A DNA stretch of 64,000 nt from Viscum album (taxonomy: Eukaryota; Streptophyta; Magnoliopsida; Santalales; Viscaceae): NCBI GenBank assembly GCA_963277665.1, contig OY728136.1, forward strand, positions 805,033,123-805,097,122, written 5' to 3'. The translations under genes and the position numbers were made by a program. The notes beneath the pieces are model-generated. The model worked only from the letters and a program-made list of their open reading frames with translations, had not been told where the DNA came from and did not search any database. Of this stretch, positions 14,613 through 25,123 are shown piece after piece. How positions within the stretch are numbered: the first letter of the stretch is position 1; each line of letters opens with the position of its first letter.

Positions 14613-15470
14613 AGATATGATAAATTATGATAGCCTATATCTCGATGAGAATCACTGTAAGCCTCAGTATTACCAGATTGTCAAGAAGTTGGAATGTCAT
14701 ACACTTAATATCGTCAACCCTTTTGGTCTTCCCTAAGGTATACTCTATCGAAATTCATTATTAATTTGGACATATTTCTATGATTGTAGTCTTATTCATG
14801 AAGGAATTCACTAAAAAGGTCATCCCCACAATGACATCAAGTAGGAAGAAGGTCCTCCCCTTACTGAAGTCTGACCTTATTAACCCCCCAATTCAACACA
14901 CTATATAAATTCATCTCACATTCAGACATCCAGGTATATTGGTAGTCCTTTACATGATGGAATTTTATACGAATATTATCCCCGCAATAACATCATGAAA
15001 AAAATAAGTTCCTCCCCTTACTGAAGTCCTCCTGAGGGACATCTAAATGGTTTATGCTGCATAAATTATCCCTCTAGTTTGACATCCATCTATGATGGTT
15101 TTCCTCTCAATGTTGGAAGTCACTGTGAAGGTCCCCCCTACAATTACATCAAGATGCAATATGGTCCTCCACTTGCTGAAGTCCACCCTAATGGTTCTTC
15201 CCAGGTTATATGCTGATGAAATTCTCTTAGTATTCGGACATCCAAATATAATGGAATTCCAATCCATGATGTAATTTTCTACGAATGTCCTCCCCATAAT
15301 GACATAAAGATTAAATAATGTCCTTCCATTGATATTGTATGACCTGATGGTCCTCCTCAGGGTATACACTGCAGAAATTCTCATTATGATCAGACATCAA
15401 GTTGTGGTGGTAGCCCTCTCCATAATAGAATCATCTACGAAGATCCTTACCATAGTAAAATTTCACAATG
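14613..15470. repeat. Diverged tandem array with exact 156-bp period
   Basis: A GACATC-type anchor occurs at 14769, 14925, 15081, 15237 and 15393, exactly 156 bp apart each time. An earlier, weaker unit starts near 14613. Units share a core of CCTCCCC, AATGACATCAAG, a GGTCCTCCCCTT-type stretch, GAAGTC and a GGTATA-T-CTG phrase, but differ at many positions. 156 bp is 52 codons. The minus frame at 15052-15384 is open for two units and reads repeated modules with GRTIR, SDFSKGRT and LDVIVG. The plus strand has matching frames at 15092-15274 and 15329-15538, broken by stops. Either strand could have been coding; I do not recognise the module. Confidence 0.8.
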
Positions 15471-17930
15471 GAAATAATTACCTCACCTCCATGAGTAATG
15501 AACAAGGAATACATCATATTTTGAGGCTCTTGGAATGATGGGGTCATAAATCTTAGATACTATGTCAATAAAAAGAGACATCCCTTCCCATATTGAGTAC
15601 AACCCAAGCCAATTCTCATCTTTTGAACCACCTCCATACCATTCAAATATCAATGAGAACTCTACTAACCCAAATCCTTCTGATTGTATAATTATGAAGC
15701 ATCCAAATTGTGTATAACATGTAGTGTAATCTTAGGTGGAAGGGAAAATACATATTTTACTCTTCATAAGACAATTTGCTAGGGATGACATATCGGTTAT
15801 GTTTTGGCCCACATCCACTTATTAGTTCAACATACCAAGTGCATTTTCAGATGAATGAATACATATTATTCATCTCAATATAATGAAAAACCTACAATTA
15901 TTATAATAAAAATCATTTCTCTATGAAGGGTATGTATATCAGGTAAACATAGTGGGAGAGATTCATCATCAAATCTACCAAGTAGTTCTTCTGTTTACGT
16001 GGCGACCATAATTCGAGAAGACAAATGAAGATCATGAATTGAATTTCCTCAACGCACAGTTTATGTTTTATATTCTTATAGAAAACCCTAAATCATTCTT
16101 TAATATTTGGGGATGGGGAGAGTATGTGACTTTTCATTTCATCCCATGACCTGTTCATAAAATCCCATTAGAGATGACATCATGAAATGTCATTATCTCA
16201 AGAATGAAATCAAATGTAATCCCTATTCAGTAAGGGAGACCCTCCCGAAAAATATTTTCTTTAAGTAAGTCTCAAGTGCATCAGGCCCAACTAAATAGAA
16301 TCATCAAAAATCTCATGAACCAGGTAACTGAGTGAATTCAATATGATTATAACATAAGGTAATTCAATAAATACGAATTTTTAATATACTCCGGAAAAAA
16401 TACCTGACATGCATACCCAACACCATATCTAAATCACACTCAAATAGTAATGTGTTAAATCAAGGGAGAAACAACAATAGTATAAATGTTGTAATATAGG
16501 TTGATCCCATGATCTCAGGTCTGGGAGCATTGTTAACACAAATTTATCATGTATGTTAAACATATCTAGACTGAGGCACAATAATGAGGAAATGGGAGCA
16601 TCCCCCACCCATAAATATGACTTCATTTTTATGTTAACCACCCGACTAGTTCAAATAACCAATTTCATATGGGGGGAGACATGTAGAGAGGTCCTCTATT
16701 CCATCCCATATCAGGATTTATTTACCCCAAAAGCGAGGCATGCATCTAGGTCATATAATTGTTCCGTCCATTTCACCCATCTCTATGAAACTCTATGAGG
16801 ATCCTAATAATGGAAATTGAAGATCCAAAATAGGATTCCAAATGTTCTCATACCAGTCAGATGTTAGTATGATAGCCAAAAAAATTAATGCATTGGTGAA
16901 TGTCATTGATATTAATCATTTATAAAACATCCAATATAATGAAAATGAAAATGAGCAAGAAATGGATGGTTCATCCCAAAATACATTGCACCCTGAAACT
17001 GAAGGTTTTCACACTTGAAACCAGAGAGTTTATATGATTTGGAGTATTCTAAAAATAAATCCACCACTATCTCTTCTACGGATAGCTCACAACAACAACA
17101 AAACAAAAACAATGTCTCATACTACCCACATCCCCCATTGAATGAGAACGATACCCTCACACATGAAGAGATATTCACCTTATAAGACGACAAAATGAAA
17201 GAGTTGAGGTGAATATATGTTGAGATTATATAGGGTAGTCATCCCATCAAATACACTCCCCTGATAGAATGTCAATATACACTTCTTATAGATGAACCTC
17301 GTCCACAAGGGTTTATCCTGAAAAATGAAGCAAGACCCATATTTTCATCCATCATAGCACCAAAAAAGTTCGTCAAATTGAACTAAATCCTATATACATA
17401 TAAATACTTCCCTCTATTAATGAATAAACAAGAATTTGAGAAGGAAAATATTTCAAGGATTCCCCCAGTTAGATATCCATCATATGTAGCAGAAGAACTA
17501 GTCCGTGAAATCTTTCCCCCTACTATTCCCATTCATGTTCATGTTCAACAAGACACACATCAATGGACCATTAATACAATTAATTCATTAAAAAATTTAT
17601 TGGTTTCCTTGGATAATTAATTCACTCCAATATATCTAGAACTAAAACTTACCATGACTGAGTTAGTTATACTCTTCTGCCACAAAATTTTAGGAACCCT
17701 ATGTTCCAAATGTTCAATGGATCGGGTGACTTAAAAAACATCTGATTCATTATTAATATTATTATAATTCTATTGTGGGAACCACATATCAACATGATGA
17801 AGTGAAAATTAGATTCTTCTTGAGAACTCTTCAAGGATTCTATTTTGTATGGAACACCTATTTTCCAACTCAGTCATTAACAAGATGATAGGATCGATAT
17901 CGATAATTCACTTTTTAGTTCAGTTAAACA
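15471..17930. other. Unassigned interior of the large outer element
   Basis: About 2.5 kb of non-repetitive, AT-rich sequence. Short frames (16553-16798 plus, 16912-17112 minus, 17420-17620 plus) carry no motif I can name. The 17420-17620 frame (66 codons) has a plausible protein composition with many Pro, Glu and Val, but no family assignment is justified. Confidence 0.3.
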
Positions 17931-17935
17931 TTTCC
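17931..17935. repeat. Target site duplication of solo LTR, left
   Basis: TTTCC immediately precedes TGTCACACC. The identical pentamer follows the LTR at 22144-22148. Confidence 0.85.
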
Positions 17936-18124
17936 TGTCACACCCCGACCGCGGACGTCCGTAATTTTTCTCTTTTCTTGGCCCCGGTTTAAATTTTTCT
18001 AAGATTAATTGTGATTGGTGGTTTCGCGCCGGTGCGCGGTCATCGCATCGCTAGCGATGGTCGTGCGTTCGGCCCGGGGGACGATGTGTCCACCCGGCGT
18101 TTTAAATATTAGAGTTTTTACATT

Positions 18125-18420
18125 GACCTTTAATTATTATTACTATTTGAGTTGCGTTATTATTATAATTAACTAACTTTTATTTACTTTAATTATTTTA
18201 TTGTTATGATTATCATTATAAAGTATTATTAATATTATTATGAAGGTTTGTTCCTATTATTATAAAGCGATTATTATTATCACAACATTTTATTATTATT
18301 ATTATTATATGGTTTATTTTTATTATATAAGTTTTATTGTTATTAATATTATATGTTTTATTATCATTATTATAATTATAATTATTATTTTTTATCATAT
18401 ATATATATATATATATATAC
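18125..18420. repeat. ATT/AT-rich simple-repeat tract with TATA stretch
   Basis: Runs of ATT, TTA and finally (TA)n at about 18397-18419 precede the C-rich island. The (TA)n end may serve as the TATA region of the LTR promoter. Open frames here (Ile/Tyr-only proteins) are spurious. Confidence 0.8.
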
Positions 18421-18450
18421 CTAAAACTAACCCAAAACCCTAGCCTACCT
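18397..18450 (+). promoter_or_regulatory. Putative LTR promoter and start region
   Basis: An (AT)n run is followed after about 20-30 bases by AAAACCCTAGCCTACC. TATA box followed by a C/A-rich AAACCCTAG leader is a common layout of plant transcription starts. This is inference from composition and spacing only. Confidence 0.35.
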
Positions 18451-19456
18451 CCCCGTAGCGGCCACCCCTTTTCCCACCTCTCTCTCTCCTCCTCCCCCGT
18501 TTTTCCTCCCCGCTGGTTCGGCCGGCCGCGCCACCTCCAGCTTCCCTCCTGCGCGCACCGTCCGCCTGCTCCGGCCTCTGCCTCGGCCTCCTACAGGTGC
18601 CCGAATCCTCTCCCGCTCTGGTGCTCCTCCGCCCGTGCGGCCTCCGGCATCCGCAACCGGTCCCTCCGGCGACCGCCCCAACCTTGCCCTCGCCAGTACC
18701 AGCGCCCTCTGCCGGACCGCGCCCCCTACACCTCGCTGCTCCCGGCCCTCCGCACCGTCCCGTTCCAGCACCGCTATCACCCTCTTCCTCCACGACCTCC
18801 GTCTTGCCCTCGCGCGACCGCGCCAAGCCCAGCGGCCATCTCTGCCGCTCCCCGTCCCTTCGCAGTTCCGGCTCCGCCGTTCTGGCCTCGCCATTCTGGC
18901 ACCACACCCCGGCGCACCCCTGCTTGCACCCTCGCGCACCCTCGCCGCTCCCCTGCTTCCCTTTCCCTCGCCACACCCAGAAGCCGCGCCGCCTCCAGCC
19001 GTCGCCGTCCGGCGACCCCGCCGGCACCCCTCCAGCTCTCCCACTGCATGCAGCGCCCACGGCCCGCATCCGGCCTTCTCCTCCGGTGAACAGCCGCCGC
19101 TCCCTACCTCCTTCACCAGCAGATCCCCAGTCTCCCCTCCCTATTCTTCCTGCACCGCCAGCCACCCCCTCCGGCGTCGCCCTCCCTGCTCTCTCTCCCT
19201 GTCCCGAGCCCGCACCCAGCCTCTCCCCGGTTCTCTCGGCCGCCTCGCCGCAACCCACACACCGCTGTCCCAGCCTTCCCTGCGCAACCCGCGGCCGCCC
19301 TCTCCCCTGCACCCTCCTCCTGTCCCAGCCCTGCTCCCGCCGCCTCCGGCGATCCGCCCCTGCTATCCCCCTGCGACTCCCGGCTCTCCCCGCAGCCGCG
19401 CCTCCCCTGTTCCGGTTCTCCCGCGGCCGCACCCTGCTCGACCCCCCCTTCCCTGT
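18430..19456 (+). other. C-rich, nearly ATG-free island in solo LTR
   Basis: About 1 kb with strong C excess on the plus strand, set between ATT-repeat tracts. I see no ATG on the plus strand from 18430 to about 19045. Long frames exist on both strands (up to 330 codons on the minus strand and about 300 on the plus), but the plus frames rely on non-ATG starts and all are low-complexity Pro/Ser/Ala or Arg/Gly. I treat them as composition artefacts. The island ends at CCTGTAG|GTATGTTT, a good match to a plant 5' splice site, followed by T-rich sequence. It therefore looks like a structured leader exon rather than a protein gene. Confidence 0.5.
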
Positions 19457-19499
19457 AGGTATGTTTCTTTCTTTTTTCTTTCATTTTATTCTTTTAAGT

Positions 19500-20205
19500 T
19501 AATCTTATATAACTATTATTATTTTTATCATATTAATAATATTATAATTATTTCGTTATTATTATGTTATTATTATTAATACTATATTATTATTATTATT
19601 ATTATTATTATTACAAATATATTATTGTTTTAATTATTAATATATATTATGTTGTTATTTTTATTATTATATTATGTTAATATTACTGTTTTTATTATTA
19701 GTATGTTATTATTATTATTATTATTATTATGTTAATATTTATATTATTATTATTATTATGTTAATATTGTTTTATTATTATTACTATTATTATTACTATC
19801 ATATTATTAGTATTAATATTACTATTATTGTTATTATAATTATCATTGCGCTACTATATTTATTATTGTTCTTATTAGTATTATGTCATCATAATTATTC
19901 TTATTATTATTATTAAATTATTATTATTATTATGCTATTGTCATTATATTATTATTATTAATATTATTATGTTAACATTATTTTATATTATTATCATTTT
20001 TATATTATTAATATATTATGATTATATTAAATTGGCATTGTTCCTATTATTATTATTGTATTAATAACATGATATTATTATTATTGCTATTATTGACATA
20101 TTATTATTATGCTAAGTATATTATTATTGTTAGTGTCATTGTTACGACTATTTTATTATTGATATTAACATTATATATTGGTTACTTCTATTATATTATT
20201 ATTAC
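19500..20205. repeat. Long (ATT)n-rich microsatellite tract
   Basis: Hundreds of bases of ATT/TTA repeats with scattered interruptions. Frames through it encode Ile/Tyr/Leu runs and are spurious. If the splice signals noted around it are real, it lies in an intron. Confidence 0.85.
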
Positions 20206-21096
20206 TGATCGTTACACCCGTTTTTCGGTCTACTGTTTTAGGATCTGTTTGACGGCGCAATTCGATGCGCCATTTTCGCAACGGGAGTCTTGGGCCGTGT
20301 CATTCGTCATTCCGATTCGAGGTAGGTCTCCCTATGCACTTGCCTCTAAATTAAGAATTTATTTATTCCTTGTCCTTTTATTAAATTTCAGTAAATTTAA
20401 GAAAATAATATTAAGTAGTTTTTATAGTGTGGTGATTTGCTGATAATGCAAATTGTTTAATTCTAGCATTTCATTAAAAGTGTTTTCTTGGTTTCAATTG
20501 TGGGATTTCATAGTAATGTCTCCAAATGGTTTTTCCTGAGTAACGAAAGACATGTTGAATTGGGTTTTGAAATGTTTTTGGCGTGTGTAAATTAGTAAAG
20601 GTACTGTTTATGGAAAATGGTGTTTTCTTATAACCTTGATTAGAGAAAACGTCGTGTGACCTTTTGAAACTATTTTTGGAAACTTTACATGTGGTTCTTG
20701 GTTGACGAAAGATGTTTTCCCTTGCTGTGTTATTAAAAATAATGTTTTCTAGGTTGTGAAAGTTGGTTATGTTCTTGTTTGAGTGTTTCAAAGAAAGGGG
20801 TTTTTGCGAAATGATTGGGAAATGACATTTATATTTTCAGAAAGGTAATTTTGACGTGCGTGAGTTTTGAAATATTGTTTGGGTGTGGAAATGGTGACTT
20901 TTGTGTGCGATATCTGGTTTGGCTTGCGATATGAGGAAGAAATGTACTATGTGAATGTGAAGCTTGTTTGAGCACACGGGAAACCCTGGGTATCTAGGTG
21001 GGCGGACTAGAACTAGTGCGCTAGTGAGCCGGATGGGTGTCGTCCCTGTTTCACTTAGCTGGATTGACGTTTGTAACACTAACTAAACATATGATA

Positions 21097-21189
21097 TCTG
21101 AGGGTCGTGGCCTTCTAAGCCACGTGTTCTGAGGGTCGTGGCCTTCTAAGCCACTTTTTCTGAGGGTCGTGGCCTTCTAAGCCACGTTT
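21097..21189 (+). repeat. Three tandem 31-bp repeats
   Basis: The unit starts at 21097, 21128 and 21159. Each contains TCTGAGGGTCGTGGCC, then TTCTAAGCCAC. The GTGGC and GCCAC within a unit can pair across a short loop. Confidence 0.9.
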
Positions 21190-21304
21190 CACCGAGACAC
21201 GAGGTTCTAGGGTCCCACGCGAGCTAGATGAACCTTAGGGGTTTTACCCATGGTGCTCTACCATCTCTGGCGTGGTGCCTTCCGTCGGCATACGGGGGAC
21301 CACT

Positions 21305-21375
21305 TGGGTGTGGGTGTGTGCGTGTGTGAGTATGTGTGTGTGTGTGTGTGTGAGTGTGTGAGTGCGTGCGTGTGT
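21305..21375. repeat. GT-rich microsatellite
   Basis: A (GT)n run with interruptions (GTGTGTGAGTGTGTGAGTGC) inside the solo LTR. No other function is apparent. Confidence 0.9.
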
Positions 21376-22143
21376 GCCCATGGTTATTGCTGATAACTTC
21401 TGGTTTATTCCTACTTGCACTTGGTTTTTCCTTGCATGTTTACTTCTACTTGCACTTGCTTTCTTTCCTGCTTGATTACTTTCAGTTCTTCTTTACCGCT
21501 TGTACTGGTTGCCTTGTGAAAATGGTTTTCAAGTAAAAATGCGTTTTTCTCTTGTATAGTAAAACTGAAAGTGTAACACTTCTTTATCGTTCAGAACGAA
21601 TTTAGAATCAATGAAAAGAAATTCAACTTTTAAAAAGGAATAAGGGTGATGGCTTGTGTTTAGTTTTTCAAGTGAAACATTGTAAAAGCATACTTTTATA
21701 CATTGTAGTTCAAACCTGGAATAGGTAGATTCTTTATTTACTGGCAGTGCATTGGGATTTGTTGTTGGGCTCACCTATTGAGTACTTTTGTGCTCACGCC
21801 TATCTTTTACCACTTCAGTTGCAGGTTCCTTGTGTTCAGGTTTTCCTGGCTTGAGTCGCTCAGTGATGGGGCGACGTTGGTTTGTAGTTGGGTGGTGACC
21901 CGCGAGGTCACGTGGAGGTATGTCGTGGTTTAGTTTTGTTGTGTCTTTAGTGTTTACCCGTTTGTTTAGTTTACTTTCGTTCTTTCGATCCTGTTTTTAG
22001 CTTGGGCCGAAATCGTTCCCAACGATCAATTTTTAGTTCCCGGCACTTGTTGCCATCCCGGGGGGATCGAGAACGCTCCTCGGGACTTGCCGCGGACCGG
22101 CTCGGGTGACCGGTTCAGGGTCGACCCTGGTTGGTTCGTGACA

Positions 22144-22148
22144 TTTCC
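22144..22148. repeat. Target site duplication of solo LTR, right
   Basis: TTTCC, identical to 17931-17935. Confidence 0.85.
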
Positions 22149-23304
22149 AAAGAAACAATTTGGTTTTCACATTAAATAATTTTTTTTGAGAATGGTATAA
22201 TGTCATAAATTATTTCCTTATGGAATGGTATGACCAATTTTGAACATGAAGCTTCATTAGGATGAGATGCTTTTGATATGCACCAAAAACCTCCCTGATG
22301 ACCAGTGAACACCAGTCATCCAAGGGAAATACACAATTGTTTTGTAATATTTCTCATCCATTTCTCAAATATAATTTAATATGTAAATACGACTAAGATA
22401 ATGTCTCCAGTATCCCCCTGGACTAAAAAAAGAGATATGGAAGAGTTGACGTGTCTTCTGTTAAGTATAAACCATCCCCTACACTTACTCTACTTCAAAG
22501 GCCTGCCCCGAATCATTAAGGTCCCCCTGGGCATCTAATGCAAACCTGACCTGACCATATGCCCAGAGGGGACCCATGAGATATAAATTCAAGGAAAAAA
22601 AGATAAATTTTACATGTTTGAAGATGATCAGGTCTGTGGTTCATTACTAAACACTATGAATTGCAATATTTTCTATCTAACTAAGGAAAACAGGGATGAT
22701 GATGTTGGTTTCGATAATTGGCCAGATAATTATCCCTTTCATCTGATATTGGGACACACCATCAAAGATAATTTCATCTTCAAAGTTCTCATTCAGAAAA
22801 TTATAGACTCATAGAATGTGAAATGAGGACCATCACCAGAACAAGTTGCATATGTTTCCACTGTTTCCCTTGATAATGGAGAGGCGTGGAAGAACGTTTT
22901 TAGCAAATGAGAGTATATTTTTGATAGTTGAATGAATCAGAATAATATCAACCAAGATCATGGTATACTCTGAGTGTATTTGACAAAATCTAATATCCCC
23001 CCTAGTAGTTCCCACTGCAACACATATAACATCACCGACCCCATTATCCTCTAAAATTAAATTTTTCCAGAAAGGTAGAGAAAACATTCATGAAGAAGAA
23101 CCTTCACCAAGGACAATGTTATCATTGAAAATCTTAGGTTTTATGCCATCAATTGAGAAATAATGGGCACCGAAAAACCAAATGACACCACCAGAAGTAA
23201 TCAGTCATGCTGATTCATGTTCAGAAGAAGAGTTTATTTTTGGCTATGTTAACGTCATTAACATAGAGAAACCCTTCTCTGATGATGATTATGTCTATGA
23301 ACTC
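22149..23304 (+). other. Interior of the large outer element, between two insertions
   Basis: This stretch continues the sequence interrupted at 17930 and is itself interrupted at 23309. A plus frame from 23182 reads into the insertion site with an acidic stretch (CSEEEF, then PFSDDDYVYELEY). It stays open for about ten codons after the site when the younger element is skipped (34973 onward). In Tat/Ogre-like elements an acidic linker of this kind lies between protease and reverse transcriptase, which suits the position, but I cannot identify a protease. Frames at 22614-22814 (plus) and 22833-23087 (minus) are unrecognised. Confidence 0.35.
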
Positions 23305-23309
23305 GAGTA
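23305..23309. repeat. Target site duplication of young element, left
   Basis: GAGTA, identical to 34968-34972. Confidence 0.95.
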
Positions 23310-23974
23310 TGTCACGACCCGCCCTCGGGGTCCGAGCCGTGACTACCCCAAGCCCGCCTTCCATAGGCCAGGGGCTGGCGACTAGCACCAAGGCGTAAAA
23401 TCCCGGTAAAAAGGGAAGGCATTGCCTTTGAAAAGTAAACACACACCACAGAGTAAACAAGCGGAAGTAAACACTAAACAAGCAGAGTACGACTGTAAGT
23501 GCGGAAAAGTAAATGGGCCAGAATACAAACCCAAACTGAAAGTAAAGTACAACTCGAAAAGGGAAAAACAGCAACTGAAAAGTAAAAGTCGCTACTCCGA
23601 GCTGTCCACTGGAAATCCCACCTGAAGGGTGGGTACAGATAGCTCCTCTGCTCCACGGGTCCCGCCGTCCGCTCCATGCACGTCCCACCCAGTGGTCCAC
23701 CTCCGGGTACAGTCCTGCTCTGCAAGCCTCAGCTAAGGTCAACGTTGTCCGTCGTCTGCAACCAACACAATGTAGTGCGGGCGAAGCCCGTGCAGGGGTG
23801 AGTATAAGCTACTCAGTAGGGACCCCGAGACCCCTGATGGTCTCTCAAATCCACAAAGGATAAATCACGAAGAAAAGTACAATCACGAAGTAACAACCGA
23901 CACTGCTTAGGTATATGCCCATACATATACCTAAGTCATCAATTCAAATACGCTCCGACCTCCGAGCCCAAGTA

Positions 23975-24300
23975 CAACTCAGTCCACGCAGGAAAGTATA
24001 CGTATTCCACATAGGAAAGCAAAACATAATCCACACAGGATTGCACAACACAATCCACACAGGAAAACAACAGGATTCAGCTCACACAGGTATACTTCTT
24101 CAAGGACGATAAAGATGATCACTGATCCATCTAAGTCGTCAGACCCACGAAGGATCGATAGGTAACTAACCCCCGCAGAAGACCCACACAGGATCGGGCT
24201 CACACAGAACCTGTAGGCGCTGGCTCACACAGAACCGCTGAGCGCAAGGACCCACACAGGATCGGGCTCACACATAACCTGTAGCACTGATCCACGTAGG
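23975..24300. repeat. Interspersed TCCACACAGG-type motif cluster in LTR
   Basis: Variants of TCCACACAGGA or CTCACACAGAA recur more than ten times in about 330 bp at irregular spacing (for example CCACACAGGATTG and CCCACACAGGATCGG). The right LTR has the same cluster at about 32246-32571. The function is unknown. Confidence 0.75.
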
Positions 24301-24319
24301 ATCGCTGAGTGCTGTAGTC

Positions 24320-24385
24320 GTCGTCGTCGAATCCACATAGGATCTCTGTACTGTCGTCGTCGAATCCACACAGGATCTCTGTACT
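24320..24385. repeat. Two 33-bp direct repeats with GTC runs
   Basis: GTCGTCGTCGAATCCACA followed by AGGATCTCTGTACT occurs twice in tandem at 24320-24352 and 24353-24385. A third GTCGTCGTCG follows. Confidence 0.85.
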
Positions 24386-25009
24386 GTCGTCGTCGCTGTC
24401 ACAGTAGCAGTCGTAGCAGTAGTAGCAGTCGCAGCCAGCACTAGGGTTCCCGCACACAGCAAGCTCGTACGGAGGGTCCGCTCCACGAGCCGAGAGGCTG
24501 ATACATCAACTGTCACGAAGACCGAAGTTGATGTATCCAAAAGTTCCGTATCGTCAAAAGGAACTCAACGCAACAGACGGCGCGTCGATCGGACGCCCGG
24601 TCTGAGTGTTATTGGCATTTTCGTCTCCGGGGCCCGGTTGGTTTTTAAGGCAAAACCAACCCGACCGTACTCCACCTGCGTCCAAACCTCGGGCGGAGTA
24701 TGTCAAAAGATCGGTCTCACTAAGAGGAAAACAACGCGACTGACGGCGCGTCAATCGGACGTTCGTAGCTCAAGATAGGAGCGTTTCCGCTCCGAAGGCC
24801 CGGTTGGTTTCGTGAACGAACCAACCCGGCCGAACTCAAAGTAATCCGAAACCTTGAGTGCGATATACCGAAACGACCATCTCGATCCAAGGATCGCGTT
24901 GCCGCAGACGGTTCGTCATTCGGAGGTCCGAGGCTCAAGTTATGAGCCAAAAACCGAATATGGTTCGAAACGGGGGGTCCGGGTCCGGGCCGACCCGACC
25001 CGACCCCCC

Positions 25010-25120
25010 CTGGGCGGCGCGGCGGCGGCGGCGGCGGCGGGCCGCGGTGGCGGCGGCGGCGGCGGCGGCGGGCCGCGGTGGCGGCGGCGGCGGGCCGCGG
25101 TGGCGGCGGCGGGCCGCGGC
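25010..25120. repeat. GGC-repeat tract in 3' LTR
   Basis: (GGC)n with interspersed GGGCCGCGGT units. The matching tract in the other LTR (about 33283-33355) is shorter. Reading frames across it encode Arg, Ala or Gly runs and are artefacts. Confidence 0.85.
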
Positions 25121-25123
25121 GCA

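Larger units (their letters stand above)
17936..22143 (+). mobile_element. Solo LTR, 4.2 kb, Ty3/gypsy type
   Basis: The segment begins TGTCACACCCCGACC and ends GGTTCGTGACA, so it has 6-bp inverted ends TGTCAC/GTGACA and a perfect TTTCC target duplication. There is no second LTR, primer site or gag-pol inside, so it is best read as a solo LTR left by recombination between two LTRs. Plus orientation is inferred from a TATA-rich stretch followed by an AAACCCTAG leader at 18397-18450. It is supported by the phrase ATTGAGTACTTTTGTGCTCA near 21777, whose counterpart in the young element reads in that element's sense direction. In order it contains an (ATT)n-rich flank, a C-rich island of 1 kb, a long ATT-repeat tract, a 31-bp triple repeat and a GT microsatellite. 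The alternative is a very large non-autonomous element. Confidence 0.8.

Noticed and set aside
18440..19579. Frames of 220-330 codons on both strands in the C-rich island
   Set aside because: Low-complexity Pro/Ser/Ala or Arg/Gly sequences, plus-strand frames without an ATG start, overlapping on both strands. High GC content alone removes stop codons.
19674..19916. 80-codon Ile/Tyr/Leu frame as a membrane peptide
   Set aside because: It is a translation of an (ATT)n microsatellite.
22614..22814. 66-codon plus frame considered as the aspartic protease of the outer element
   Set aside because: The HLILGH stretch vaguely resembles an ILG motif, but no D-T/S-G active site is visible in the expected position.
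23221..23742. 173-codon minus frame, and its twin at 31519-32016 (165 codons)
   Set aside because: It lies across the end of each LTR of the young element, is the same sequence twice, and has no domain. Long frames in GC-moderate LTR DNA are expected.
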